The position numbers and the translations under genes were made by a program. Under the pieces are notes generated by a model. It was not told where the DNA came from, ran no database searches, and worked only from the letters and a program-made list of their open reading frames with translations. From Sanghuangporus weigelae (lineage: Eukaryota > Basidiomycota > Agaricomycetes > Hymenochaetales > Hymenochaetaceae), in the NCBI GenBank assembly GCA_033182465.1, contig CP137327.1, positions 310,001 to 374,000 of the forward strand: a DNA stretch of 64,000 nt, given 5' to 3'. Positions 48,320 to 60,809 of the stretch are shown here, piece after piece (the stretch's first letter is position 1; each line of letters begins with the position of its first letter).

Positions 48320-50144
48320 ATGCTTAACAGAACGTTAAACGCATTTACTCCTCGGCTTCAAAGCGGCATCGTCGAAGATGGTGGACTTTTAGTTCCAGCA
48401 GCAGCGAATAGTACGAGCGGCGGTATACGGAAGAGCGTTAGCTCTTCGAGGTCAGGTCCTTACCAAGCTACAAACATGCATTTGGCGACTTCTACTGCGG
48501 CACCTTCTATGCACTCGGCGGCTGCATCCACTACGGCGCTTGCACCAAGTGGGACCTCTAGAACCACAAGTGTCGCGAAGTATCTGTTGCCGCCTTCGTA
48601 TCGCGAGCAGCTACGCCTTGCGGACGCGTTGAAGATTCTTGTGACTAGATCGGGGATTCCGTCTTGCAGTAAGCACGAAGGTCTTTAAGAAGGACTACGC
48701 TTGATAAATAAAGTGGCTCTTTAGCTCTGGTTGGAGAAACTAGCCTCGCGATATCAACAAATAATGCGTGGCTCAAACCTGTGCTTTGGAAAGATGCTCT
48801 TGACAAGGTAACATGACTTCGATCATTCTCCCAAATAATCACTGATTACTTGATGTTCTATTATTATCCTAGTTATTTGCAGCTGACCATCTTGGTGAGC
48901 GTATTCGCACTGCGCGTCATGTTGCCCGAGTACTGACTAGATTATTCTCCTGAAGGTAACTTTGTTCTTGTACGATCTACTAGGCAAAAGATCTTCGAGA
49001 TAATGCCCCTCTATGCTCGTATTGGTATGCATTTACTCTTCCACGGACCAATAGAAGTATGTGCACGACGACTTTCACAACTTCTGTTGAGTCGTCATTC
49101 ATTCATGCTTTATCGCGAATAGATTCGCTTCCTTCGCTGGAGAGCAATTCGGAGCTTACTCAAGACAGAGTCTATACGACGTAAGAGTTCCATTCTCCGA
49201 GTTCACATGTTTGAGTCAGTCGTGGGACTGACGCATCTGCTCATTCAGAGGGTCTGATTTATGATTCGACGGATAGAGATGTAGTCCGTGGCCAGATAGC
49301 ATCCTTCATTAACACGTACCGAATCGATCTAACGGAGCTTGCGCAGCCGGACTTAACCGCGTACCAGGTATTGCAACTTGCAAAGACATAATGCCAAGAT
49401 ATTGATAATACTGCAGACATTCAACGAGTTCTTCAGTAGGAGGCTCCGGGCTAAAGCTCGGCTACCTGCTTCGCCGACGGATCCCTCCGTCATTGTCTCT
49501 GCGGCTGACTGTCGCCTGACGGTTTGGCCTACTTGGGATAGTGCACGGAAGATATGGTAGATTTGATGTCCTCCCTTTAGATCAATATTTGAGTAAGTAC
49601 GTTTTACTGTAGGGTCAAGGGACGGCGCTTCACTCTCCAGAACCTCGTCAAATCTCGCACCCTCGCTCGAGCACTCGGTTCTCGTCCTTCACTCGCGATA
49701 TTCCGACTTGCACCACAAGACTATCACCGTTTTCACTCTCCAGCTAAAGGTCTTCTTTCATCAATAACGCACATCCCTGGTGAATACTACACGGTCAACC
49801 CTGAAGCAGTCAACGAAGATCTGGATGTATTCACGGCCAATACGCGCTCAATAGCCGTCTTGCAAGCATCTATTTCCGCAAAGAGCAGTATGACGGAACT
49901 TCGAGTCGTGCCCATCGTAGTTGTTGCAGTCGGAGCTTTGCTGGTTGGAAGTATCAATTGGGAAAGGAAGAGGGGAGAGATTGTCGAGAAGGGCGAGCGA
50001 CTGGGGTATTTCAAGTATGGAGGGTCAACCGTAATCTGTATTTTTCCGGAGGGCGTCATTTGGGATGGCGATCTCGTACAGGGCTCTGAAGAGGGCATTG
50101 AAGTTCTTGTAAAGGCAGGAGAGAAGATTGGCACTTTTCCGTAG
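48320..50144 (+). CDS. PSD: Phosphatidylserine decarboxylase
   Basis: Converts phosphatidylserine to phosphatidylethanolamine; a pyruvoyl enzyme made by self-cleavage. Eight exons: 48320-48668, 48725-48807, 48873-48894, 48956-49056, 49123-49180, 49249-49367, 49417-49556, 49613-50144; 467 residues. Motifs: NEFFSRRLRAKARLP, VSAADCRL, YHRFHSPAKG, GEYYTVNPEA, and the self-cleavage site GGST within YFKYGGSTVI, followed by IFPEGVIWDGDL. There is no C2 domain, and the N-terminus (MLNRTLNAFTPRLQ, Arg present, no acids) could be a mitochondrial signal, pointing to the inner-membrane class. However, the Ser/Thr/Ala-rich linker makes the localisation uncertain. The region around exons 3-6 contains very short exons whose borders were set by phase and homology. 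Confidence 0.88.
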
Positions 50145-50569
50145 TTTGGATTCCTCTTACATAGGATTTATCTGTTCAGATATTAGGTGATAAAAACTTT
50201 ATAATATCATTTTGGATGTACTTTCGTACGGAAAGAGCGAAGTACAGAAAATATTTCTCCTATCGATTTCTCGTTTTGTTTCCGGGAGTATGTAATGCAC
50301 GTGCATGGCGCGTGCTAGACGCGTCTTCGCGTCTAATCCTCCCAGAAGGCAACCTTCTTTACGTTCCACTACCACCACCGTTTTTCAAACCAAGTACCTC
50401 TGTGCTTTCAGAGTTATTGCTTCATCGAAGAAAACGAGCAACCACAACACGTTGAGTATCGTCTTGATCAGCTGCTTTTGATATCATTGCTTCTTCATGA
50501 GTTCATGATGTCGGCAGAATTCCAGTGCTTGGGCGTCTACTCCTTTGAACGCGGAAGACGACTGGCGAG
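50145..50569. other. Intergenic between PSD and RTT106
   Basis: 3' flank and promoter; no other gene seen. Confidence 0.6.
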
Positions 50570-52180
50570 ATGAGCTTGGAAGTTGGTTTAACGTCAAAAA
50601 CTCCTTATCTCGATGCAGTATCAACGTCGCTACCTTCGGTCTTGAGCGACCTCTTGATGTCCTTCGACATCTTCACACGCGACAAGCTCGATACCCTCAT
50701 CCGGTTCTGCGCGGGCGGCGCTTGTCCAACACGCATCGCAGGACATGCCAACGCTTGGGCGAGCGGACAATCACGACTGCAACAGCGTCTGGCTGCGCTA
50801 GATCCTTCGACGGGCGAAAAGCGACTGCGAGCCGACGATGATGAAAATGGAGCAGCGGGAGGCTCACTGACGAACGGGAATGGTGTAGCAAACAAAAAGC
50901 CAAAATTGGCTGCAGCAGTAGAGGATGGTGTACACGATACGGAACCGCTATTTGCGCTTCATTCGCTCTCAATTACCGCGCCGATACGAAAGAAAGTTGA
51001 CATATCAATCACGTCGGAGGCCATTCGACTCACGAACCCGACAAACGGGAATCTCGAGGCTCGCGTTCCTTTATCAATTCTCAAACGCGCTTTTTTCGTA
51101 TCGAATCTCGGTAAAAACAAGAACAAAGAGCAATGGGCTGTGACGCTCATCTCTGCAGATAGCTATAATAAAAAGGGCGACGCGGCGAGTCAGGCTCAGC
51201 TTGCGTTCAATGTGGATAAAATTGTTCCGGGCGGGAAGGATGGGTTCAAAACAACGGCAGGTTCCGCTCAACAAGAATCGCATGCGAAAGGCGATGAGAC
51301 ACTACCACTCTTACAAGCCTTTCTCTCCCACTTACCTCCGCACATTGAAATGTACATTGCTGACAGAGGATCACAAGCCTTCAGGTCAAGCTCTGGACAG
51401 CCTTACGTTGATGCATATCTGGGAGCAAAAGAAGGTGCTTTGTGTTTCTTACCGCAAGGCATCTTATGGGCAAATGCGCGTCCATGCGAGTTCTACGCAC
51501 TGGAAGATTTGGCTCCGGACAGCGACACGCCAGGGATGGGTGGAGTGAAGACGCTAAGCGCAACGGGTCGCACGTTCTCCGTTTTTGTACGGCGGAAGTC
51601 CATACGATCTCCGGATGTGGGAGACGAAGAAGGGAGCGACTACGATGAGGCGGAGGAGGGAGAAGAAACCGAATTTGCTATGATTGACGGTCGAGAGTCA
51701 GAAAATGTCAATGCTTGGATCCGCAGATATCGCAGCCAGTTCGGAAGACCTCGAGATGTGAAAGGAAAGGGCAAGGCGCGTGCTGACCCACAGGACGAAG
51801 AAGCCATGCAACGGAACGACGATAGCGATGCGAGTGATGAAGACTATGCTGCACCGAGCGAATCTGATGGTGGAGAGCCATCGAGTGATGATGAGAGCTC
51901 TAACGATGATGACGGTACGCAGACTGTTGAAGACGAGGAAGCGGAGGGTACCGATGAGGAAGGCATAAATGATGATGATGAACACGAGGATGAAGAAGAG
52001 GAAGAACTCGATGCAGCAAGACACCCACTCCTTCGACCGGGAGCGATGCCGAAAATGAGCAAGGCCGCGATGGAAGCTGCCATTGCGATGGTCACTCAAG
52101 ATACGTTAGGCACTAAGGGAGGACATGCAGACGACGAAGAAGACGAAGGAGATGATGAGGAAGTGGATGAGCTGGAGTGA
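50570..52180 (+). CDS. RTT106: Rtt106-type histone chaperone
   Basis: Histone H3-H4 chaperone of the Rtt106/Pob3-like double-PH family, acting in replication-coupled nucleosome assembly and heterochromatin. Intronless, 536 residues. N-terminal helical part residues 1-60. The paired PH folds run from about residue 120 (LFALHSLSITAPIRKKVDIS) to about 370, with KRAFFVSNLGKNKNKEQW and the end EFAMIDGRESENVNAWI. The C-terminal about 150 residues are a long acidic tail with DDSDASDEDY-type repeats, normal for histone chaperones. A KKPKL nuclear signal lies near residue 108. Single exon structure contrasts with its intron-rich neighbours. Confidence 0.85.
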   Translation: MSLEVGLTSKTPYLDAVSTSLPSVLSDLLMSFDIFTRDKLDTLIRFCAGGACPTRIAGHANAWASGQSRLQQRLAALDPSTGEKRLRADDDENGAAGGSLTNGNGVANKKPKLAAAVEDGVHDTEPLFALHSLSITAPIRKKVDISITSEAIRLTNPTNGNLEARVPLSILKRAFFVSNLGKNKNKEQWAVTLISADSYNKKGDAASQAQLAFNVDKIVPGGKDGFKTTAGSAQQESHAKGDETLPLLQAFLSHLPPHIEMYIADRGSQAFRSSSGQPYVDAYLGAKEGALCFLPQGILWANARPCEFYALEDLAPDSDTPGMGGVKTLSATGRTFSVFVRRKSIRSPDVGDEEGSDYDEAEEGEETEFAMIDGRESENVNAWIRRYRSQFGRPRDVKGKGKARADPQDEEAMQRNDDSDASDEDYAAPSESDGGEPSSDDESSNDDDGTQTVEDEEAEGTDEEGINDDDEHEDEEEEELDAARHPLLRPGAMPKMSKAAMEAAIAMVTQDTLGTKGGHADDEEDEGDDEEVDELE

Positions 52181-52352
52181 AGAGAGCATAATACCATTTG
52201 TGGTTTGCAATTTGGTTTGTGAGGTTACTTGTAATTATTACAAATAGGCATGCGGTGGTATGGCACGAGAATAAATGGTATATCCATAGGACTCATCGGG
52301 TATCTAGAGGACATCATACAGTGAAGAGTTACATAAACGAACGACCAAAACC

Positions 52353-53549
52353 CTACACTGATGGTCTCAGTGTCTCAATAACCGCCGCCCGCGTACGCGC
52401 ACGTACGTCCAGCAACTTCACATGCAATTGCAAAGTCCCGGCAATGAATCCTCTCGCGGTAATTATAAACAACAGCTCGTCACCCCACAGGACGAACTCG
52501 TTCCTGTCACTCCACTCTCCTCTCGCCGAAGACTCCTCAAAGGGCGAAGGGAACGCGGAGTCGAATGTTCTTTCAGCTTCACGTTCGTCCGCCCGTGCAC
52601 CAGCACCGATGAATGCCGGTGCACGTCGCATACGCCACCAATGTGCGAAATGCTCGAAACGCAGTCGGGTGTCGTTGATGTGGAGATGAGAGTCAGGGAA
52701 GACGGAGACGATAAGTGAAGTGGGATCTGATTCGCAGAATTCGAATGCGCTGTAAGGTTGACGCTCGAGTTGGTCCTTTGTTGAGGAAGAGAGACAGAGG
52801 CGATAGGAGACTGTTGTGTCGTTCAGATCCGGCCGACCGTTTTTGTCCAGATCTCTGTTGCCTACGAGCCTGTGCGAATACAAGTAAAATCAGTAACAAT
52901 GATGATGCAATGATCTGTGCTTTGCTGCCAAAGGAACAGGCAAATCGTACTTACTTGAGTGTAAGATTCCGAGCAAAAATAATCACGGGTTTTACAACAG
53001 AACCACCATCAAAAGAGCAAAGCCCAGAAGTCGTATAGCTAACGCTCTCGGGAAAATTTCCCTGCAGGACATCCTCGAACCTCACGACACGTCCCGAGAA
53101 CCCCGTCCACGCAAAATCTATGTTAGGCTGACGTGGCATCGTGAGCTGGGCATGTAGGCGAGACAAGCCATAAAACGCAGCGTCGTCAGCAAGGTTGCGC
53201 AACGCAGTCTGCAAGTCCATCGTCCGTGGCAAAGCGCGCTCTGGTAGAGGAAGGATAGTGTACCCACTCAGGTATTCTACGATGATTGCGAATAGGTCTG
53301 GGTTGCGGTCAACATAGATTGTTGTATGGCCTGATTCTGCAAAGTCGCCGAAGAAGATAGCGGTGAAGTAATTTGGACTGGCGGAGAGTCAGTCCATCGT
53401 GTATCAGATCAGTCGGTGCAGTGCACTTACGCATCGAACTCCATTTGACTGCGCCGAAGCGTGAATTCTTCATCACGCACAAATATAGTATATTTTTGAG
53501 GTCGTGTCTTTGAGGCCGTCAAAGCAGATTGCATAGGGGAATCCGACAT
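52353..53549 (-). CDS. BTB/POZ (K+ channel tetramerisation type) protein
   Basis: Exons on the minus strand: 53549-53431, 53377-52955, 52869-52353; 352 residues. Residues about 20-110 form a T1/K_tetra-like BTB fold: KYTIFVRDEEFTLRRSQMEF, then PNYFTAIFFGDF, YVDRNPDLFAIIVEYLSGY. The rest is a fungal-specific domain with IIFARNLTLK, PYSAFEFCESD and WGDELLFIITARGFIAGT. Such proteins can be adaptors for Cul3 ligases, but no partner can be inferred. It is convergent with RTT106 (172 bases apart) and divergent from RPO41. The intron 1 acceptor CGCCAG and donor GTAAGT are clear. Confidence 0.85.
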
Positions 53550-54035
53550 GGATAAGAGCTTTGGAGAGAAGGGCAGATGTATGAAAGGCTCATCAAAATG
53601 CTAGAAGAGTCGAGTTTAAAAAACAATTAGAGCTCTTGATAGTAAGTCTCGAGGCACGGGGCGTCAATGTGTCGTGATAAGCAGACAGACAGAATAAGGA
53701 ATCAATGAAATCGGTGAATCTGAGAACGGACTCATTAGTTCATTTCATTTCACAGAAAACAACACCTGCCATCTATACTCACCTCGAAAATAATTTATGA
53801 TAATCTTATTCTGTTGTTTAAGGATAGTGTAGGAAATGCATAGGGAACGTACAATAGATGGAAGTCGTGTAAGCCAAAGGGGCAGCTGTCGATCATGAGA
53901 ATTGATCTACGCTCACGTGCTAATCGACGTTCCCAAAAGTGGGCCTTACTTCAGCATAGTTTTTCTGTCTTTCCGCTCTGCAGCGACGACTTCCATCCTC
54001 CCTCCTTCCTCGTCGTTGCATACGTACAAAATATC
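53550..54035. other. Bidirectional promoter region, BTB gene and RPO41
   Basis: 486 bases between the two divergent start codons. The frame of RPO41 is open to 53895, where another in-frame ATG occurs. Confidence 0.6.
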
Positions 54036-57000
54036 ATGATTCCATTGTCGCGACGGTCGACGTCGAGGAAGCTCGGGACGGCTTTGCTGTCATGTTCCCG
54101 TCAGGCCCTTCCTCGTCCTGCTCGTCTCTATTCCACCCCTTCAAAACCCGTCCATACACCCGCGTTGGCGACGGTCACCAAGCCTCCATCAGAGGATTAC
54201 GCCGTGCACATGAAAACTCGCCAGGCAGCGGCCGGTTCATCTAACGGCAGCACCTTGTCGGAAGGAATACATGACTTCTTGGATCGCAAGCTGCCATATA
54301 CGATTTTGCCTGCTCCAGTTCCAACCGACACGTCTTCTCCTCTGAACGAAATTGTATTCCCCGGCTCTCCTGTCCAGGAGTCACTCACCATCATCGATGC
54401 ATGTCTTCATGGATGCTACGATGTGCCCCGTGCACAATACATTTTCGACCAACTTCGCGGCACCAGTCGAGGCGCGGCGGTCATGCAACCTCGCATCTTC
54501 AATCTTTTTCTTGAGGTTTACTTGGAAATGGCTCTTGATAGAGACTTCGACTCTAGAGATGAATGGATGGAAAAGGCTTGGCAACTGTATGCTGGAATGG
54601 AAAACCAATGGGAAGCTGTTGCGCCGAATGCTGGAACATATGCGATTATGCTGAAAACTTGGTTGAGGTATAGCTTTTTCTAGCATGTCCCTTCTTTCTA
54701 GTTACTCATACAGCTTATGTAGGAGATCAACTATGAAATTTCCTCCGGACGTTCCTTCCGAACGATCACCTGATGACCTTTTACTGGCCATGTTGGATCG
54801 AAAAATTAGCCCTGTCCAGGTCGTCGCAGACCGGCTACTGTCCTCCGCCGATTCTGCGGATATCATTCAGCACCTTTGCCGTGCTGCCGCAAAGATGAAC
54901 ATGCATAATGTCATTAGCGACCTAGGCCAAGCGCAGGAAATTGCTGATCCGCTCGCGGACGTTCCTGAAGTAATGCCGGTTAAAGTGGTCAAGGTATGTC
55001 TCGTCCCGCTAGATGCCTGACTCAAATGCTCAGGCATGTTTTCGATAGCATATCGACTTGCCGCTCGCAAAAGATATTCCTCAGGAGACCCTGGATGCAC
55101 TTGCGCAGTCCGCGGAGACTAGAGATGTTACCGAAGAAACGCCATTCAATATTGCCAATCTTCGGAAACATTTAGCTGAAGTAGCTTATGCGCAAAGAGT
55201 ATTACCCGATGACATGGCAGCACGACAGAAGCTGTTGGAAGCATCTGTGTATGATCTCGCTGTAGAACGTCTTCGTCACGAGTCACTTAAGTTGGATGAA
55301 GTCGGCGTCGGCAAGGAACAGAAACTTCTCTCTGCGCAGTTACAGAAATGGATGTTTGACTGGCATGAAAAGCTGACAAGAAGACTGGCAGCGGAGATCG
55401 CTGAAGTGGTCTCGGAAGAGGCTCATGTTGGTATGTACTCGTTATACCTTGATTGAGCCATCTGAATTAACGCGTGGTTCAAGCTCCTAGCAAGAGAGAT
55501 ACCCTTCACTGTGCGAGACTTGGACCATTCTTGTCGCTTCTCAAGCCATCAAAACTTTCGCTCATCACTATCCTCGAGCTCATGCGTCTTCAAGGAACGG
55601 GAGGCGTAACGGAGGGTATGAAAACGGCGCGTGCTCTCCTGACAGTCGGGAAAGCAGTCGAAATGGAGTACAAAGCTGAAGTGCTCAAGAAAAACAATAT
55701 CCAAATTCCAACTGTTTCTGGTCGCCCGATGGAGTCGGGCTTTTTCACAAAGCGTGCTTATCAGGACTTAAGAGAGTGGCGCAAGTCTGCCGTGGATTTT
55801 TGGGAAGGAAACCAGGAGTGGACCGCTGAGTGGACGCACGCCGTTCGAGCTCGTGTCGGAAGCTTCTTGGTTGATTGTTTGATGGATGTCGCAATGGTAA
55901 CTCGAACTGCCATTGACCCACGAACGGGAGAGGAGATGTTAGTGACTATTTTTGGTGGCTACTCCTGCACCGCTGACTAGATGGGTTTATAGAACTGAGG
56001 ATCAGCCTGCTTTCTACCACTCTTACGAGTATCTTCGAGGACAGAAGCTTGGTGTGATACGTCTCAACCCCGTTGTCGCCGAACGGCTTCAAAAGGATGA
56101 TATACGAGCTACGCTGCATCCTCGACACTTGCCAATGTTAATTAAGCCGAAGGCCTGGATCAGTCATGATGAAGGAGGTTACATATACAACAAGAGTACG
56201 TTTAACAATATGAAATTCCGGTTTTCGACTTATAATCTTATGTCTCGCAGATTCTGTTATGCGAATTAAAGACACCCAAGAGCAATTGACATACCTTCGC
56301 TTTGCCTCCGCAGCGGGTCATATGGAGCACGTATATGCAGGTTTAGACGTACTCAGCAGTACTCCTTGGATAATTAACCGCGACGTTTTCGACATCGTCC
56401 TACAAGTTTGGAACTCGGGCGAGAAGTTCGTCAAAATTCCGGAAGCAGTCTATTCGGAACCAGAGCCAACAAAACCCGATGATTACGATACGAATGCCGA
56501 ATCTAAAGTGAAGTATCTATTGGCTTGGAAACGGTGGCATACGATAAAGGCAAACTGCCATTCGCACCGATGCAGCGTCAATTACAAGGTCGAAATTGCT
56601 CGCGCAGTAAGTTGCAGTCGATCATCTTTTCTCTTGAAGTTCGTAACTTATGGATTCCAATAAACCTGCAGTTCCTTGCCGATAAGTTTTACTTCCCTCA
56701 CAACGTCGATTTCCGAGGACGCGCCTATCCAATCCCTCCCCACCTGAACCACATTGGAGATGACTTGAGCCGAGGTCTCCTGAAGTTCGCGGAGAAGAAA
56801 CCCTTGGGTGCCAGCGGACTACGCTGGCTCCGAATTCACTTGGCTAACTTGTTCGGATTCGACAAGGGCAGCTTTGAAGAACGGTTGCAATTCGTGCAAG
56901 ATCATATGGCAGATATTTACGACAGTGCAGAGAAACCACTTGAAGGTAACAGATGGTGGACGAAGGCCGACGATCCATGGCAATGTTTGGCGGCTTGCAA

Positions 57001-58615
57001 GGAGCTACACAATGCACTGGAGTCGGGTGATCCGGAAGCGTACGAGACGAATCTGCCTGTGCATCAGGACGGGACGTGCAACGGTTTGCAGCATTATGCT
57101 GCGCTCGGTGGCGATGCGATGGGGGCGCGGCAGGTGAACTTGGATATCGCTGACCGACCTGCGGACGTCTACTCTCACGTCGCGGACATGGTAGATCAGA
57201 TGATTCAAGAGGATATGAACAATGGTCACAAACATGCGCGAATGCTCCACGGGAAGATCTCACGTAAAGTCGTCAAGCAGACAGTGATGACAACTGTGTA
57301 TGGTGTCACCTTTATTGGCGCGCGGGAGCAAATCGCGAAGCAGCTGAAGGACCGTGGGGACGTTGAAGCTCATGAGATCTGGTCGTGCTCATCCTATCTT
57401 GCGAAAGTTGTTATGGCTAGCATCGGAGATTTGTTCTCCGGAGCAAAGGCTATTCAGAACTGGCTGACGATCTCCGCGCGGTTGATTGCAAAGTCGATGC
57501 CAAGAGAGCGAATCGAGACTGCGATAGAGGAGTGCAACGAGAAGCTGAACATGCAGATGAAGAAAGCTGGGAAGAAGAACGTGCTAGAAGGAAGATTACC
57601 TCAGGCTTTGCCACTGTCGCGGCTGCCAAAGGAGCAGATGACGAGTGTCGTTTGGACCACTCCTCTTGGCCTCCCGATCGTCCAACCTTACCGGAAGACG
57701 AAGCGAAAGCAAGTTATGACGAGCATCCAGACGGTGTTTATCAGCGATCCGAATGCTCCCTCTGAGGTTAACGCTACGAAACAAGCAACTGCATTCCCGC
57801 CAAACTTCATCCATTCCCTCGATGCGACACACATGATGTTGACAGCACTCGAATGCAACAAGGCCGGACTGACTTTTGCGAGTGTTCACGACTCCTACTG
57901 GACGCATGCAGGGTCGATTAGCAGGATGAACGAGATTATTCGCGATACGTTCATCGCACTGCACTCGTCCAACGTTTTGCAGAAGCTTCGGGAGGAGTTT
58001 ATTGATCGATACAAAGATTATCAGATTCCTCTCCACAGTCTAAAAACCGCGAGCATACAAAAGCAGATGCAGAAGACTCAGGCAGAGCTGATGGAACTGG
58101 GTGTGAGAGGAGGCGAGAAGAGGCCGGAAGAGAGCACGAGCGCCGAGAACGCCGAGGAACTGCTGGCACAGGTCCAAGCTGAGGTGATCGATGCCGCTGA
58201 TGCTGAGGAAACTTCGAACGAGGAGCTCGACGAATCGTTGGACGCAACTATCGGTGCTGAAGCTTCTTTACCAGATGCATCGGAGGACATGTCCGTCGAT
58301 CTAAACAATATCCCCGGCGAAATGGCCGCTCTCATCGCCAAGGCGAAAGAAAAGGGGATTGTAGTTCACGAGGGTGATGAGAGACCAAGACGCAGGCACC
58401 GATCGAAGGAGGTGATTGCTGCTGAAAAACTCGCCAAGGAGAAGAGGAAGGGAGTGAGGGAGAGGGAGTATATGCAGCACAGGATGTCTGTGAATGGGGT
58501 TCAGGAGACCTTCGTGACTCGGTTCGTCAACGTCACGGATGTCATCCCCCCGCTCCCGAAGAAGGGCGAGTTCGACGTGAATAAGATCAAGGACAGCTTG
58601 TATTTCTTTTCGTAG
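54036..58615 (+). CDS. RPO41: Mitochondrial DNA-directed RNA polymerase
   Basis: Single-subunit T7-like polymerase that transcribes mitochondrial DNA. Seven exons: 54036-54667, 54723-54993, 55049-55430, 55484-55937, 55981-56195, 56251-56606, 56672-58615; about 1417 residues. The start at 54036 gives a presequence (SRRSTSRKLGTALLSCSRQA); an in-frame ATG at 53895 would lengthen it. Polymerase motifs: FPHNVDFRGRAYPIPPHLNH, VHQDGTCNGLQHYAALGGD (motif A region with catalytic Asp), RKVVKQTVMTTVYGVTFIGA (motif B), TFASVHDSYWTHA (motif C, HDSYWTH) and the terminal DSLYFFS. Unusual is a roughly 150-residue acidic/basic insertion (about 58060-58500) between the fingers/palm and the C-terminal foot. The exon 4 to 5 junction has two possible acceptors; GACTAG is preferred. 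Confidence 0.93.
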
Positions 58616-59442
58616 AAGCGCTTTGGTCGGGCTTCTTCCTCGTTCTGACGTTCTATTCTTGCCCGATTTTAGCTGGAGTGGTTTAACAGTCTTGCATTTC
58701 CCCCCACATGGCACTTCATCCCTCCCGTGCCGTTATCACGCTTACTCTATCTGACTAACATCCTTCCAGAATTACTTTCTCACACCTCACGTCCTCTCAC
58801 AAACCAACTCACCATCAACGTCCTTGCACCCCTTACCTTCGCGTATGTTTAATACATTCTCGCATATTGCTTTCGTCCTGGTCCCGGTATGCATCTCATA
58901 CGTACAGTACATATAATCGAAAAGGCATAGAATAGACGACACGAAATTCAGTCCAAACCAATATTAATATGAGATGCATAACGCCGAAATCTCGAGCGGA
59001 ACTGGTAACTTAGACGTCGATAACGCTCAACAAAAAATACTTGGTCGCGCTGATCGATTCATTTCGTAAAGACGTGGTCCCGGACTTGTGGTAGACTTTC
59101 GTCTTTTGGAAATTGTCCTCTTCACAAGGCGTGAATGATTTCATGAGGGCAGGAGCTGACTGGACATCGGATAAATTTATTTGCCTCATACATGTCCGTA
59201 TGTATGTATAAGCTTCATTGAATTTGAGCAAGACACGATACAATTAATGCGATTTCAGGGAAAGAGACAAATGAAATACATGACGAGCATGACATTTGCT
59301 GCATGGACGGACGAGAAACGACTAAGCTGGGTGAGCCAAAGCAAAGTTAGTCAATTCGCAGAACCAGAAGGAAAGGAAAGCAATGATGCTTACGATAAAT
59401 GTTTTCATGAAGACGCCAGAAGCATCGCCCCATCCAACGCGT
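58616..59442. other. Intergenic between the 3' ends of RPO41 and INH1
   Basis: Convergent 3' flanks. No gene recognised; frames are short. Confidence 0.6.
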
Positions 59443-59940
59443 TCACTCCTTCCCGTTTGATGCTTGCTCGAGCTTCTCTGCGTGTTCCTTCTCGAGGCTC
59501 TCTAGCTCAGCTCTCTTCTTCTCGATCTATCGCAAAGAGGTCAGCTCAGTCCGAAATGTTAACGAAACACAGATGGGGAAATGGGAAATGGTACTGACAT
59601 CTGCGCGGAGCCTCTTCAATTGTTCCATCTCGTGCTGCTTGACGAATTGATCTATGGATCGCAAGTTCAAAAGAATCAGGTCCAATTGTTCCTAGCTAGT
59701 GGATTCCGCAACAGTACCTTCGTGCGCTCTCTCCTTCTTCCTACAGCAAGCACCATCAATCGACGCAGCGAAGCGAATGAAGAAAGTGTATGCTTACGAG
59801 AACTCCTTGGACTGCGCGACGGAACCCTCGTTGTAGACATAAGTCATCGAGCGCGTGAACTGGGGTGTTGCTGCCATACGCGCAAAGGACGACGCTTGTG
59901 CGCCACGACGAATTGATGATGCGGTACGAGACGAAAGCAT
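59443..59940 (-). CDS. INH1: Mitochondrial F1-ATPase inhibitor (IF1)
   Basis: Small matrix protein that blocks ATP hydrolysis by F1 when the proton gradient collapses. Exons (minus): 59940-59798, 59740-59718, 59651-59599, 59526-59443; 100 residues. Residues 1-30 form an Arg/Ser/Ala-rich targeting presequence (SSRTASSIRRGAQASSFAR). The inhibitory region is GSVAQSKEFSKKERAHEDQF, and the C-terminal coiled coil is LKRLRADIEKKRAELESLEK. The very small 23-base exon is needed to keep the conserved KKERAHE block. It shares a 228-base divergent promoter with ATP14. Confidence 0.9.
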
Positions 59941-60168
59941 TGTGGTTGTGTTGTTGTGGTTAGTGGAAGGGTAGGTAGATGAGTACCCCAAGTAGTACTG
60001 TGAGAAGGCAATGATGGCAGCCCAGATCCAGACGGAGCCTATCGGGTAAGAACGTGACATGTGATGGATTACGGCATACAATCTCGTCACATTTCCTTGT
60101 GACCGGCCAACTTTCTCGCGCTCAGCAACTCTCATCTCAGTTAGCAGCGACGACGACGGCCAGCAGCC
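59941..60168. promoter_or_regulatory. Shared divergent promoter of INH1 and ATP14
   Basis: Only 228 bases separate the start codons of two genes for the same complex. The interval has no gene. Co-regulation is inferred from the layout alone; no specific binding site is claimed. Confidence 0.6.
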
Positions 60169-60809
60169 ATGTCTGCCATCCTCAGAGGCTCATCCCGCAT
60201 CGTAAGTATATCAATTCATTATCGCGTTTCCAAATGCTCATTCGCTCGTCGGTCATCGCGGTTGCTCTTAGGCCCGTCACGTCGCACCTTCTTCTCGCCG
60301 TCATTTCGCGAGCTCGTCCGCTGCGCGTAAAGGTCCGTACCCCCTATCATCCAGCACATGATCCTAGTCAAGGTCTTGTGAACTGATACGAGGCTGTGGT
60401 CGTTCCCATTTCGATACAGATATCGTACAAGAACTGTACCTCCAGGAGCTCAGAACCTACAAGCCTCCGCCAGCAGTACGCACCTAGTTCCATCCGTTCT
60501 CTCCACAGTTCCTTACTAATTTCATCTTCTTCGCATCCGGAATACTTTCGTGCACAGCCAAAAGATGCGCACGTAGGCGTCGTGAAAGCCCTCTCCGTCC
60601 CTCCGGCGCCGCAACCTCCTTCTCCACCGTCGGACCTTGCTTCCGAGCTCGCAGCATACGACGCGCAGGAGCCCACTCTTTCAGCTGACTCTCGAGTCAA
60701 AGCAGTTACTTCCGCGAGTTCGGATCTCGCAGATGACTCTGGTGCGGGCGCGAAGGAGTTCCTGGCGTTTTTGGAGGCCGATCTGCCCAAGCATGAAGCG
60801 CATCATTAA
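60169..60809 (+). CDS. ATP14: ATP synthase subunit h, mitochondrial
   Basis: Peripheral-stalk subunit of the F1Fo ATP synthase. Exons: 60169-60201, 60272-60332, 60421-60476, 60558-60809; 133 residues. Presequence MSAILRGSSRIARHVAPSSR, then the mature start around AARKDIVQELYLQELRTYK with the conserved PKDAHVGVVKALSVP block, and the C-terminus GAGAKEFLAFLEADLPK. Exon 2 ends in G and exon 3 begins AT, restoring Asp in KDIVQEL. Short exons and phases are all consistent. Confidence 0.9.
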
